Source: Gnetum montanum (taxonomy: Eukaryota; Streptophyta; Gnetopsida; Gnetales; Gnetaceae). From it: a stretch of 64,000 nt of DNA. The notes under the pieces are model-generated. The model saw only the letters and a program-made list of their open reading frames with translations. It searched no databases and was not told the origin of the DNA. The DNA lies in contig MNCI01002924.1 of assembly GCA_015680685.1 (NCBI GenBank), positions 145,170 to 209,169 on the forward strand, written 5' to 3'. Of this stretch, positions 12,335-23,477 are shown in pieces (position 1 is the stretch's first letter; the number at the start of each line of letters is the position of its first letter). A program made the position numbers and the translations under genes.

Positions 12335-12720
12335 GTGAGGCACTCCTACATTTTGATGGATTTGCAACCTCTTGAGGGGGAGCGCTATTGTTATTATATT
12401 TTTTTCCTCTAGGGAGATTTGACCCTTCGCATAGCATTTCGCATTTCCTTGTACCAATAATGTGGCAGAGTACAAAGGTCTCCTCTAGGGCATCCTTGTA
12501 GCATGCGACCTAAGGATCCAACGCATAGTGATATGAGGTGATTCACAACTAGTGGTCAATTAGGTAATAGACGTTTGTGCTTGCAAAGCACAACATTTAC
12601 AACCTTACTATGACCTAGAAAAACACTTGCTCCAACACTTTGTAGCTATTGATATCTAACATGTTCCCTGAAGAAAAAATGCCATTGCCAATGTGCTTGT
12701 AACATTATCCCTTAGCATAG
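12335..12720 (+). pseudogene. Element A: second, archaeal-type RNase H (Tat hallmark)
   Basis: A second RNase H domain placed after the gypsy one, the diagnostic feature of the Tat lineage (Ogre, Retand and relatives). The acidic motifs can be read in order: LHFDGFATS (about 12,350), VAEYKGLL (about 12,465), GDSQLVVN (about 12,540) and NAIANVLVTLS (about 12,675-12,707), where a conserved Asp has become Asn. Between them lie QHLQPYYDLEKHLLQHFVAI and a residual HVP motif. Several TAG codons interrupt it. Confidence 0.82.
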
Positions 12721-12899
12721 CACCTATCATGTTCAATGCATTGCCCATCTCAATGGTAGATTGCACTGCATCTATCACGCAAACCATCGAAGACATATCC
12801 ATAGCCACCATTAGCACCACCCACACAAAAGAGTGGTATGAAAACATCAAGGTGTACCTTCTACAAGTAGTACGTAAACGTTCATGGTAGTACATCATC

Positions 12900-14026
12900 G
12901 TAGGTGATAACACGTTATTTCACAAATCCCATGATGGCATACTGCTAACCTGTGTAAGCAAAAATGAAGCAGAAATAATCATTCAGCAAGTCCACAAAGG
13001 ACCTTTTAGAGTTCACATAGCACCTAGGGAAAAAATTAGATAGCTAGGCTACTATTGATCCTACATGGAGGGCAATTGTGTTAGGAAAGTCAAAATGTGT
13101 GATACTTGCTAGCGGCATAACAACTTAATGCACGTGCCACCAACTAAATTGCATACAACGTAAATCACATGGATATTCTAATGTTGGGGCGTGGACATCA
13201 TTGGACCCATAATGCCTAAGTCCTCCATAGGTCATAGCTTCATAATAACCACAATGAAATATTTTACCAAGTGGATCAAGGATATTCCCCTTAGGATGAT
13301 AACATTGCAGCAAGTTTGCAAGTTCGTGTTGAACAACATAGTGACCCGTTTTAGCTTGCTAATGATCATAGTAATAAACAATAGACTGTAGTTTAGTAGC
13401 ACCAAAACCAAAGCCTTTTGTGAGCACTTTGGCATCAAACACTCCTTTTCATCACCATACTACCCTTAGGAAAATGGCCAAGTAGAGGCTACTAACAAGG
13501 TCATCATTAATCTCCTCAAGAAGATGCTAAGCAACAACAAATGATGATGGCATGAGCAACTAGTCTACGCACTTTGGGCCTACTACATGATGCATCGAAT
13601 AGCAATAGGTATGATGCCTTATAGCCTCATCTACGAATTTGAAGTAGTTTTACTACTTGAATTGCAAGTTCCATCACTCTAGGTAATCCTCTCAAACCTC
13701 ATCAATGAAGGTTAAAATAATGAGTTAAGAATCATTGACCTTAACTCAATAGAGGAGGAGTGCATGCATACACTTAATCACATTAAATGGTATCAAGAAA
13801 GGCAAGGGAAAAAGCATCATCACAACTAGCATCAACGCCTAATTAGGAAAGGGGACTTAGTCAAGGTCATTCGTGAACCCATGGATAAATTCTTAGCCAA
13901 TTGGGAAGGGACTTTTTTGGTCACTAAGGCCTATGACAGTGAAGCATTCAAGCTTTCTTATTAAGATAGAAATAAGTTTGCCAATCCAGTGAACCATTCA
14001 CACTTGAAGCCATACTATATCTAACA
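12900..14026 (+). pseudogene. Element A: integrase
   Basis: DDE integrase that inserts element cDNA into chromosomes. An N-terminal HHCC-like remnant (KMCDTC, about 13,094) is followed by the core: WGVDIIGPIMP (about 13,180-13,215) with the first Asp, SFIITTMKYFTKWI, then INN at the usual DNG position (second Asp lost) and NGQVEATNKVI (about 13,465-13,505) retaining the catalytic Glu. The C-terminal part includes RKGDLVKVIREPM and ANWEGTFLVTKAYD, ending HLKPYYI near 14,021. The frame shifts at about 13,365, with scattered stops. Clearly Tat/Athila-type integrase. Confidence 0.85.
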
Positions 14027-14059
14027 TGTAGCATCGTACATCAATGAAGCAAGGTGAGC

Positions 14060-14390
14060 ACTCATCCACTACAATGATAAACTAGCATAGAGGTCCACTA
14101 TGACTATAAACTAGCACAACTCATCCTTGGTTCATGATGTTAAATTAGCACAACATGTCCACCAAGACTATAAATTGGTAGTCCATCATGACTTTAAACT
14201 AGTAGTCTATCATGACTCTAAAGTGGCACAACATGTCCACTAAGACATTAAACTAGCATGAAGCAGTCTGCTAGGATTATAAACTAGCATAACATAGCTT
14301 GACAAGACCTTAAACTAGATCCAATGGTCCACTAGGATCTTAAACTAGTAAAGCCATGGTCTACCAAGACCTTAAACTGGATTTGTAATC
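14060..14390 (+). repeat. TTAAACTAGCA units after integrase of element A
   Basis: About a dozen imperfect units of the form ATGACTTTAAACTAGCA, many preceded by CCACTA/CATC. Same family of short units as at 4,540-4,925 and 58,783-59,045. The coding part of the element ends just before them. Confidence 0.7.
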
Positions 14391-15509
14391 AGTTGTTAAT
14401 AATTTTTTTCATCAAGTGAGCGAGCATACTACAACTCTCCTACTACACTAAGCCAGTGAGCACACTATAGTTCAAGACTAAAGCACTTGCAATCTATACA
14501 ACTTGTGCTGCTAATGTGGCCTTCTACATTCTATCATCTATAGTCTATTTGCATTTATGTATTGTATGGTTTTCTTGTCTTCTTGGAGTTGTGTTTGTAG
14601 GATGAAGCCCTAGGTAGTCATACAAAGGTGCATCTCATCGTAGCAACAAGTTGCCACATCACTAAGATGTGCATGATTGGACTAGCTAAACCTTTCAAGA
14701 GTGCACATTCCTATTATCTTGTTAGAGCCTACTCACATCTACTCCTACATATTGATACTCTTCCATTCCTTGCATAGTAAAGATTGCAAACCTTTTTGAT
14801 GCTCATGTGCTATGACCACATGGAACCCTCTTCAAATTAAGCTTCAAAGCCCAAGGTGGATGTAACATAAGTCATCCCATGGGGAGCCTTTATCAATAGG
14901 TCAAAGCTCAGCCAAATGTAATATAAGTCATCTTAGGGAAGAAACACCTATCATACAAACATGATGTAGTTTCGCCAATGATAAAGTAAAGCCCATGTGG
15001 TGACACGCAACTGATGGAAAGAACTTCTAAGTAAGAATTTAGTAACGTGCAAAGCCCAAAGAAGGTTCAACCCATCCAAAAATAAAAAATAAAAACCAAA
15101 GGGAAGAAAGCACATTGTCAAGCAATCTAGCATGAAAGCAGTTTCACAGAAGACCCAACCTTGAACCTACACCTTGATTCTCACATAAGCACTCCAATGA
15201 GAGGTCAACATTTTCAAGGGTAGGCCACTCTCGTGCCATGGTCACTAGTAGCCGTGATGTTCTTGTAACATAATATCCTATTTGCACCTTATGCTCCCTT
15301 TTACCCCCAACACATCACCTACACCTTTTACTCTCACTTCTCACCTACCATCTCATATAGCAGTACCCAAAGCACTCTTTGGACATGGTAAAATGACATT
15401 TGACCATGCACTAAAGAGCGATGTTGGTGCCAAGTCTACTATGGTGTTTTACTATTCTTTGTCTATGTCTCTCAGGCCACTCCTCTAGATGTCAACAAAG
15501 AAGGACCAA
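14391..15509 (+). other. 3' untranslated region of element A
   Basis: Between integrase repeats and the 3' LTR; no recognisable gene on either strand. Contains a T-rich stretch ending GTGTTTGTAG (about 14,600) resembling the one before RT, and a purine-rich AACAAAGAAGGA directly before the LTR (about 15,495-15,506), the position expected for a weak polypurine tract priming plus-strand synthesis. Confidence 0.45.
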
Positions 15510-17017
15510 TGAAACACCACCAAATCTAGACTACAGTGTCCTAGCTACAAATTTTGGCAATAGTGAAAACTACGCTCAACCCCTCTATAGAACATTGACA
15601 GCATAGTTAGTTGGAGGGAAAAATTTCAAAATGTTGCCTAAGTGTTGAGACTATGCTCTTCCCAAAGCATACCATTCCAAAACATAGACAATGTAGTCAT
15701 GGAGAGTGTAGTTAGTAGAAGGCTAGTTTTAGCAAATTTTGCTAAGTGTCAAGATTATGCTCGACTCTAGTTAAGAGGGTAGTCAACCTCTCAAGGAGAG
15801 TGTAGTCTATAAAAATTTCATTTTTCTCATAGATTCCACCAGCATTGAGACTATGCTCATCCCCAGCCCAGAGCATAGTCACCTTGTAGAAGAGTGTAGT
15901 CGATAAGGACAGTCTTTAGTGGCCTTTATAGCATAGTAACGACTCTCAGCTCAGCTCCAGAACACCACCAACTCACCTTTGGCAAGAGTAGTAAGCAAAA
16001 TGCTTCTTTTTTGTATTCACTTTTGCCCCAAAATTGTAACTACGCTTGATCCCATGCAAGGGCATGGAGAACATAATCTTTGAGTGTCATTTTTTAGGTA
16101 CCTTGTCGTCCTCTTGGTGCACACACATGTGGTTGACTGCATAGTCACAATCTCACAGTCTTGCAGAGTCTAGTAGAGCACAACAAAGTGTAATACCATC
16201 AGCCCCATTAGTACACCACATGAATAGTAACTACACTGAGCATAGTCGTAGTAGTCCCATTCGCCATGTGGCAGCCATCACGCATTTGCTGCTAACCCTA
16301 ACCCTATAAATACCTGCGTCTTTGACATAGTAAGGGTTGGATCTCATATATGAGCAAGGGCATATTAGTGAACCAGAAAAGAGGTGAAGTTTCAGACCAC
16401 CGCAGACCCCCCTAGTAGTCCAACAAAACATTGCACCCAGTGGTACATTGCGATGACCAACCTAGTAGAAGCAAACACCTTGGCAGGACACCAATCTTCA
16501 TGGCCAAACCACCCAAGGACTATGACTACACTATCCACCTATAGCTATTATACACCACATATCTTTTAAACCGCCTTCTAGTGTTAGCTACACTCAACCC
16601 CATTTTGGGTGGTATTCTACTCCATTTTCTTCGTTTTTTTGCATTTTTCTCCATTTTTACTACATAGACATGCTTGAACTATGCTCGGGTGGTGGTCCTC
16701 ATGCATTGACACCATCTACCTTGTTGAAACCCTTGACTATGCTTTCCCCCTCGGGTGCCTATAACTACAATCAACCCCACTGACATTGCAAACACCACAA
16801 GTAATGTAAACACCACTTGCACCCTTAGCAACACCTCACATTAGCACTGTAGCTAGCCACGTTACACCCCCATTGCATCTAGTAAGTCCCTACTTGATTG
16901 ACTAGATCATCCAGGGTGCCCCACCTTTACCTCCAGCAGGTCCTTGTGTAAATTTAGGGTTAGGCTATGTGCCCGTGGACCTCAATGTTCTAGCCACCAA
17001 CATTTCTGATCGTTACA
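15510..17017 (+). mobile_element. Element A 3' LTR
   Basis: Starts TGAAACACCACCAAATC and ends CGTTACA. The start matches the LTR start of element F at 53,421 and, in reverse complement, the LTR edges at 1,492 and 21,060. The end matches the left edge of the solo LTR at 19,456 in reverse complement. About 1.5 kb. U3 is filled with GAGCATAGTC, GAGTGTAGTC and ACTACGCTC words. The right flank is Athila pol of B1, so element A was inserted in B1. The matching 5' LTR is missing, so no target duplication can be checked. Confidence 0.85.
16305..16312 (+). promoter_or_regulatory. TATA box of element A 3' LTR
   Basis: TATAAATA within AACCCTAACCCTATAAATACC. The same context occurs in minus orientation in the LTRs at 1-1,492 and 19,456-21,060, marking the likely U3/R boundary some 30 bases downstream. 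Confidence 0.7.
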
Positions 17018-19455
17018 AAGAACTACAATGGGGACTTTCCAATCATCATGGGAAGGACAAGGCTAAGCACTATTGATGTAAGAATGGGCATAAGAGATAT
17101 TTCCTTAGAAATATCCAAAGAAAATGAATTTGGAAAGATTAAGAAGAAGTGAGTTCCATGCATTATGTACAACGATACTGGGTGCAATTGTGTACTAAAA
17201 CTCTGGATAGTGAAATGAGCATCCATCTCTATATACAAGTAGTAAGCACCAGAAGCAGAAATTCAAAGGTGTTTGTATGCAGCAGCCATAAAACATGAGG
17301 GTACCCTATAGAAACCACTAATTTTGAGAGTAGCACACTTTGCATGGAACCAACTAAGAGCTTGACATGCGCATATGTCGCAGTCATGGATGATCTAGAG
17401 CAAGTTCATCACTAACTCTCTGATGATGCAAATGATGATACCTATTGGGAAGAGTTAGAAATTCTTGAAACTTTCAAGCAAGAGCCCCTTGAACTAAAAA
17501 CATTACAAGTTGGCATGGAATATGTGTTCTTAGAAATGAAAAGTCGATCATAATCAATGTAAATCTTGCTCTAGAACAAAAAAAGATGTTGAATGTAGTT
17601 GAAAAATGGTTAGTAGCCTTTGCCTAGTCATATCTTAAACTCACATGGATTGATCCTAGAATATGCCAGCATCACATTTACATTGATCTAGCCTTGAAGC
17701 CAAAGAAGTAGCCATAGAGATGATTGAACCCTAAAATTAAGCAAATCGTCAAGGAGGAAATTGAACAACTCCTCAAGGCGGGTTTCATTTATCCCATTGC
17801 AGATAGCGAGTGGGTTAGCCCAGTTGTGATTGTGACAAACCAAGGTGGTAAGTGGTGGGTTTGCATTGATTTTCAGCTACTGAATATGCCAACATTTAAT
17901 GATAACTTTTCATTGCCATTTGTTGATTAGTTATTAGACATAATATCCAAGCATTGCTTACAATTTTTTGGATGGTTATAGTGGATATAACCAAATCTAG
18001 ATTGTGCTGGAGGACCAAGCCAAAACAACATTCACAAGTCCTTGGGAGACTTTTAAATATCATAAGATGCCTTTTGGTCTGTGCAATGCCCATGCTACCT
18101 TTAAATGCCTAGTCTTAAGCATTTTTTAATAGAAAATTGGTAGTGGTATGGAAGTCTTCATGGATGACTTCTCCACCTATGGAGCTACATTTGAGCAAGC
18201 ATTGGACCACCTTGAGTAAGTATTGAAACAATGTGTTGAGACAAACCTTAGGCTCAATTGATGGTCCAAGAAGGCATTGTGTTGGGGCACCAATATCACA
18301 AGTAGAAATTGAGATCAACCTCGAAAAAATAAGGGCCATCAAAGGAATAACCCATCAACCAGAAACTGTCAAATATGTGTGGTCATTCCTGGGACATACT
18401 AGCTATTGTCAACGAGTCATAGAGAATTTCTCTAAGATCGTAAAACCATTGGTGGAGTTAACAAAGAAAGATGCTCCATTTTTCTGGACTATGGAATGCG
18501 TATAAGCATTCCAATAGCTGAAAGAAAAACTTGTGAAAACCCCAATCCTACAAGCACTTGACTGGTTCAAACTATTTCATGTTATGATAGATGCATCATA
18601 TTATGCCTTGGAAGCTGTGCTTACATAGATGGATGACAAGAAACATCCACATTCACTATGCTAGCTGAAGCATTGTGGGTGCACAAATGAACTACAAAAA
18701 AAGAACTAATGGCAGTGGTGTTTGTTCTAGAAAAGTTTAGGCATTATGTGCTTAAATATAAAGTGTTTGTACACAAAAACCACAGTGCCATCTACTTCCT
18801 GATGAATAAGCCAATGGTAAGCCCTTGCATAATATGGTGGCTGGTGATCTTATAGGAATTTGATCTCCATGGTAGATCAAAAGGGCATTGAAAATGTGAT
18901 CGCCAATCACTTATCTTGGTTACAATTGGACAACAAAGAGGAGGAGAACCCACTATCTGATATGTTTCCTGATAAATTCCTATTTTTTGGGGCTATAACT
19001 AAACAATTGACCAATGAGCCTAAATGGTATGATGGCATTCTCACCTATCTTCTCATCCAAAAGATGCCACAAGGGTTGGTCCACTAAAAGAAATAATAGT
19101 TTCTTCACCAAGTAAAATGCTTCATGGAGATCAATGAACATCTCTACAAGGTGTGCGTCGATGGCCTAGTTCAATGGTGTGTTCCTAATACTAATCAACT
19201 GCATGTTTTCTAAGATGCTCATGAAGGTCCTTGTGGAGGCCACTATGCTAGGCAATGCACAGTCATTAAAATCCTAATGGCAAGTTACTATTGGCAAACA
19301 ATTTTTAGGGATGCTCATCAATATGTCCACTCTTGTGAACACTGCCAATGAGATGGTGAAATGACTACTCGAATGGAGGAACCTCAATAATGGATTCAAC
19401 CACTAGAACCCTTCAACATATGAGGCATTGATTTCATGGGTCCCATCACATCCAT
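17018..19455 (+). pseudogene. Athila element B1: protease end, RT, RNase H, start of integrase
   Basis: Decayed Athila-type pol. Begins abruptly after the A LTR within the protease, at the place matching about 26,230 of B2. RT motifs: EEIEQLLKAGFIYPI (about 17,755-17,800), WVSPVVIVTNQGGKWWVCID (about 17,811-17,870), VFMDDFSTYGATFEQALDHL (about 18,153-18,212, catalytic DD retained). RNase H: VMIDASYYALEAV (about 18,579-18,618) and the HCG/MNY segment. Integrase start: GGHYARQC and EPFNI*GIDFMGPI near 19,430. Several frameshifts and stops. Interrupted at 19,455 by a solo LTR; integrase resumes at 21,061. Confidence 0.85.
19451..19455. repeat. Target-site duplication, left (TCCAT)
   Basis: Five bases left of the solo LTR; the right partner at 21,061-21,065 is CCCAT, one substitution apart. 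The intact Athila copy B2 reads without interruption here (about 27,822). Confidence 0.6.
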
Positions 19456-21060
19456 TGTAGCAACCGAAAATGTTGATGGCTAGAATGGTCACGCTGAGGG
19501 GTCCGCAATCATGGTACAACTCTAACCTTGCCCCCATTCAAAGAGTCATTGTTGGAGGAAAAAAACAAAGGCAGAGCACCTAGGATAGTCTTGTCAATCA
19601 AATCGAAATTACGAAGTATTTTGACAAACAAGTGCTAGGGATTCACATAATGTTTTTGGTGTTATCGGGGTTGACTAAGCCTGAGCATAGCAAGGTTTCC
19701 TGGTGTGAAAATGATGGTGCAAGTGTGAAAATTCATGTAAAATAGCAAAAAATGTGAGTGCAATGCTAAATGCCAAAGAAAATGCTTAAAAATGCAAAGG
19801 AGTTTAAGAGAGGAAGAATGGCACCACCCTAAACGGGGGGAGCATAATAATTACAAAGAGAGGTGAGGAGGTATGTGGTATACAAATAAGCATAGTAGGT
19901 AGCATAGCCACAATCTCTAGGGTGTCTAGGCTGTGAAAATTGATGTTTGGCATGAAGTCTATGCTTGCTGGGTTGGCTGCCATGGTTGCTCCTACAAGCT
20001 GCGATGTGCTGCGATGTCCGGTGGTGTCCCAAAGTTTTGTCAAGATGCTAAGGGTGTTTGAGTGCAAGAGTGTTAATGCCAAGATGTCAATGCTGAATGA
20101 AAATCCCAACCAAATGCTTTAAAATGCCAACCCTTAAAATGTGAAATTTAGGGGTATTTATAAGGTTAGGGTTGCTGTAAAATGTGGATTAGGCACCATG
20201 TGGCAAAGTGGGGTAGTTGAGGCTATGTTGTTCCTAGCTATGCTCCCACTGGAGCAACTGTTGTTACACTTTGGTGTGCTCCAATGGACCCCAAGAGACT
20301 ACTGGACTTTGACTACACTACCAAGATTGCATGTGCAAGAGTTGAAAGGATCGCAATGTACCTACAAACAATGCAAAATAGTGCAATTTGTAGGCTATGC
20401 TTCGGGACTATGCTCTTCCCTCTTTCGAGTGGAGTTGAGTGTAGGTACAATTTTGGGACAAATGGGGGGTGCAAAAGAGATGCAAATTGCTAATCTTGCT
20501 TACTGGAGGAGTGTTGGAGCTGAGATGGAGGCTAGTGCTAAGCTTTGGAAGCTTTTGGAGGTTGTCTTTCTTTGCTACGCTACACTTTGGAGCATAACTC
20601 GATAGTTAGCCAAATTCTACAAAAAATTGAACTCTAGTGCTGGCTACGCTAGCTATGCTCTGGAGCATAGTAGGAGAAAGTGAGAGTGTAGCATTGGAAC
20701 TTAGAAAAAATTGGCAAAACTTACAGTCTTCATCTAGGCTACATTAGCTACACTCTGGAGTGTAGCAAGAGGGATAGCCTTAAGAGTTACAAAATTTGCA
20801 AAAATGCTTCTTCCATGCTAAGCTAGCTTGACACTTAGGCAAACTAGTCATTGAAGTGAATGCTACACTAGCTACACTCAAGAGCATAGCAGGGGCAATG
20901 TAAGCATAACAAGACACTTAGAAAATTTTGCGATTCTATTTCTGTGTTGCATGCTATGTTGACTATACTTTGGAGCGTAGTCCCAATAGCAGAAGTATGG
21001 GCCAAACACTTAGAAAAATTTGCCATTGAGGTGTTGTCACCCGAATTTGGTGGTGTTTCA
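19456..21060 (-). mobile_element. Solo A-type LTR inserted in Athila integrase
   Basis: 1,605 bases starting TGTAGCAACCG and ending GTGGTGTTTCA. On the minus strand this is TGAAACACCACC...GCTACA, matching the element A 3' LTR and the start of the F LTR. The Athila integrase frame is cleanly interrupted at GPITSI and resumes in the following serine/asparagine-glycine segment, with near-perfect 5-base duplications on both sides. A minus-strand TATA (CTTATAAATACC) lies at about 20,154-20,165. It carries many GAGCATAGTC/GACTATGCTC words, including undecayed CTACGCTACACTTTGG near 20,575. No internal region is present, so this is a solo LTR left by LTR-LTR recombination. Confidence 0.92.
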
Positions 21061-21935
21061 CCCATGTCAAATGGAAAGGCATACATCATAGTTGCTATTA
21101 ACTATTGTATGAAATAGGCAGAAGCAGTAGCCCTCATCGACTGTACATCTTCTACTGCTACTCAGTTTGTACAACAAAATGTTGTAAATAGGTTTGGTGT
21201 GCCACATGCATTAATTTTTTATAATGGAACTCACTTTATAGGCACTACCTTTTGGAAGCTCATTTAACACCTAGGGGTTAAACATAAACTCACAACATCC
21301 TACAACCCCTGAGCCAATGGTCAAGCTGAGGTTACTAATAGGGAAATCACAAGGACTCTAACAAGAACTATTAGAAAATATAGGAAAGACTGGAGTATGA
21401 AACTAAATGATGCCCTTTGGGCCTATCGCTCAACATGGAAACTTCCTATAGGCTACTCTTCCTATGAGCTTGTGTATGAAAAATTACCAATACTTCCTAT
21501 TCAATTTGAGCTCCGTACACTTTCAACAGCCTGTGACCTCGACCTTGACTTGAGCCTAGCACAAAAAGAAAGATTAATGAATCTTAACTTGCTAGAAAAA
21601 AATTGATTGGTGGCCTTGCCATCCAACGAGTGGCACAAGGCATTCAACAAAAAGTGCCATGACCTTAAAATTAGGAAAGTCAAATTTCAACTGGGAGATA
21701 AGGTTATCTACTGGAACCCCACACACGTATCTTAATGAACCAAGTTTTAAACATTGTTGGAAAGACCTTATATAATTTATGAAACTTTTCCTTCTAAGGC
21801 CATGATGATGTACAAACCTAAGAGCCCAGACAAGAAACAATTGCCTAACATAGAAGAAGTCAAACCTTTCCATGAGCATAAGCTAGCAAATACAACAAAT
21901 GCCTCATTGGATAGACAACCATGCTCAATATTTTA
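21061..21935 (+). pseudogene. Athila element B1: integrase continued
   Basis: Second part of the interrupted integrase. Core residues can be read across frames up to about 21,320; then an open frame at 21,397-21,606 gives [20 protein letters not shown] and the [18 protein letters not shown] segment, a conserved C-terminal Athila stretch. It ends with residues equivalent to KPFHEHKLANTTNASLD at about 21,865-21,915, the last conserved block before the untranslated region. Compare 28,170-28,690 in B2 and 43,780-44,330 in B3. Confidence 0.85.
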
Positions 21936-22448
21936 AATCTCCTCCTTTTAACTCAGTTGTAGGGGACATGGCCATCCATGCTAACTATATAAGTGGCTCC
22001 TAAAATTTTCACCCATTTTGTTTTACATGTTTTTTTACAACTTTTTTTGTTACATTCTTCATTTTACTTCCTCTTGTTTTCATGTTATTAATCTTTTCTA
22101 ATTTTTGTTTTACAACATCATTAGTACATTTACTATTTCTTGAATATTTTACACTTTCTTTTATATTTTCTTTTATTCTAGTGTGATTTTCTAACTTTTT
22201 GTTAATAAGTGCCAGGCATAGTGGTAATTCATTGTTTGATGGTGGTATGTACTATGTTGTTATTTGATTGTTGATGTTTGGATTCTAGCTTTAAATTTTA
22301 TTACGAATAATTAGAACATGGTTTCTTTTCATGCAATAGGTAGTGAGCCCACATCCACCCATTCACAAACTCTATGGTTGTCCTTGTTTTGGAAATGTGC
22401 AGTCCCTTTTTCATTAACAAAACTATAATAAATTTGTAACTTTGGTAG
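21936..22448 (+). other. 3' untranslated region of B1
   Basis: Purine stretch GTTGTAGGGGACATGG (about 21,955) followed by a T-rich tract to about 22,190, the same layout as after B2 integrase. No gene. The final 250 bases do not match B2. Confidence 0.5.
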
Positions 22449-23321
22449 TGATGAGTCACAATTCGGTTGGCTGCGTCAATGAGGCCTTGTAGACGTGGCT
22501 TCGTTGATGCATCATAGCATGCATCGATGAGGCCCCATCGACATTGTGTCTATATTTGACTATAAATACACATCCACCAGTTGCATTTATAACAATAGAT
22601 ATTTTTTAGTTGTGAAGCTCTTGCAGTTTGTTTATTTAAGAGTTAGAATTTTCCTCTCGAGTGCCCACAGCAGGAGTCATTAAGTGTATGGATCTTTATT
22701 TAAGCATTGTTATCCCAGAGCATGATAGTGTGTGTGGCAATAAAGATGAGCTTTCTGATAAACCTTGCAGCACTTTGAATAGATTAAATATTCTATTTAT
22801 GCATTTAATGTTTTCAATTATTTATCAAATATTTTCTAGTAATTAAGTTAATAAAGTAATTAAGCAAGATAGATTAAACACATAAGTGTGACCACTTCGA
22901 GTGTAACATGTATTCGCTTAGTAATTCCAATAGTGTTATTTCTTGGTACACCTAGTAGTGTAGCGCTTGGTAACCCAATAGTGCATACATGGGTTCAAGA
23001 CATGTGTGGAAAGTGGAACTAGATGCTTATGTTAGGACTAGTTAGACACTAGTTAATTAGTTAATCTAATTACTTTTATCTTCATTTAAACACCAAACCA
23101 TGAAATATAAAATGATAAAAATCAAATGCCTCAATTACACTTAACCATAAAAATATACACCACAAGTGTAACTGGGAAGACAATGATTGACCTTAAGGCA
23201 AAGATTCACTTCCTAGAAGACTAGTGCATAGGAAACTACAAATTTTGCTAAGTTTGATTGGATCACGCGTAAATGCTTGTGATTCGTATGGTTGGACGTA
23301 GGGGTACCTCGCCGCTCATCA
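22449..23321 (+). mobile_element. Athila LTR between B1 and B2
   Basis: 873 bases, TGATGAGTCAC...CGCTCATCA, ending directly at a tRNA-Asp-type primer site. U3 opens with a cluster of GATGCATC / GCATCGATGAGG / CCATCGAC words (22,476-22,560). A polyadenylation-like GGCAATAAAGATGAG lies at about 22,737. It serves both as a 3' LTR-like end for B1 and as the 5' LTR of B2. Confidence 0.8.
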
Positions 23322-23341
23322 TTGGTGTTGTTGCTAGGGAC
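23322..23341 (+). promoter_or_regulatory. Primer binding site, tRNA-Asp type (B2)
   Basis: TTGGTGTTGTTGCTAGGGAC, a decayed form of TGGCGCCGTTGCCGGGGA, the complement of the tRNA-Asp 3' end used by Athila elements. The less decayed version is at 52,561. Confidence 0.75.
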
Positions 23342-23477
23342 TTTGTTTATTGAAATGTGCACTATTTAGGTTTAACAGAATACCATTAATATTGTTGTAT
23401 GAACCTCAAGGTTAATATCATTCCTACTATACATAGAATTATAAAAGCACATTAATAATTTTATTTTGTTTTGCAAA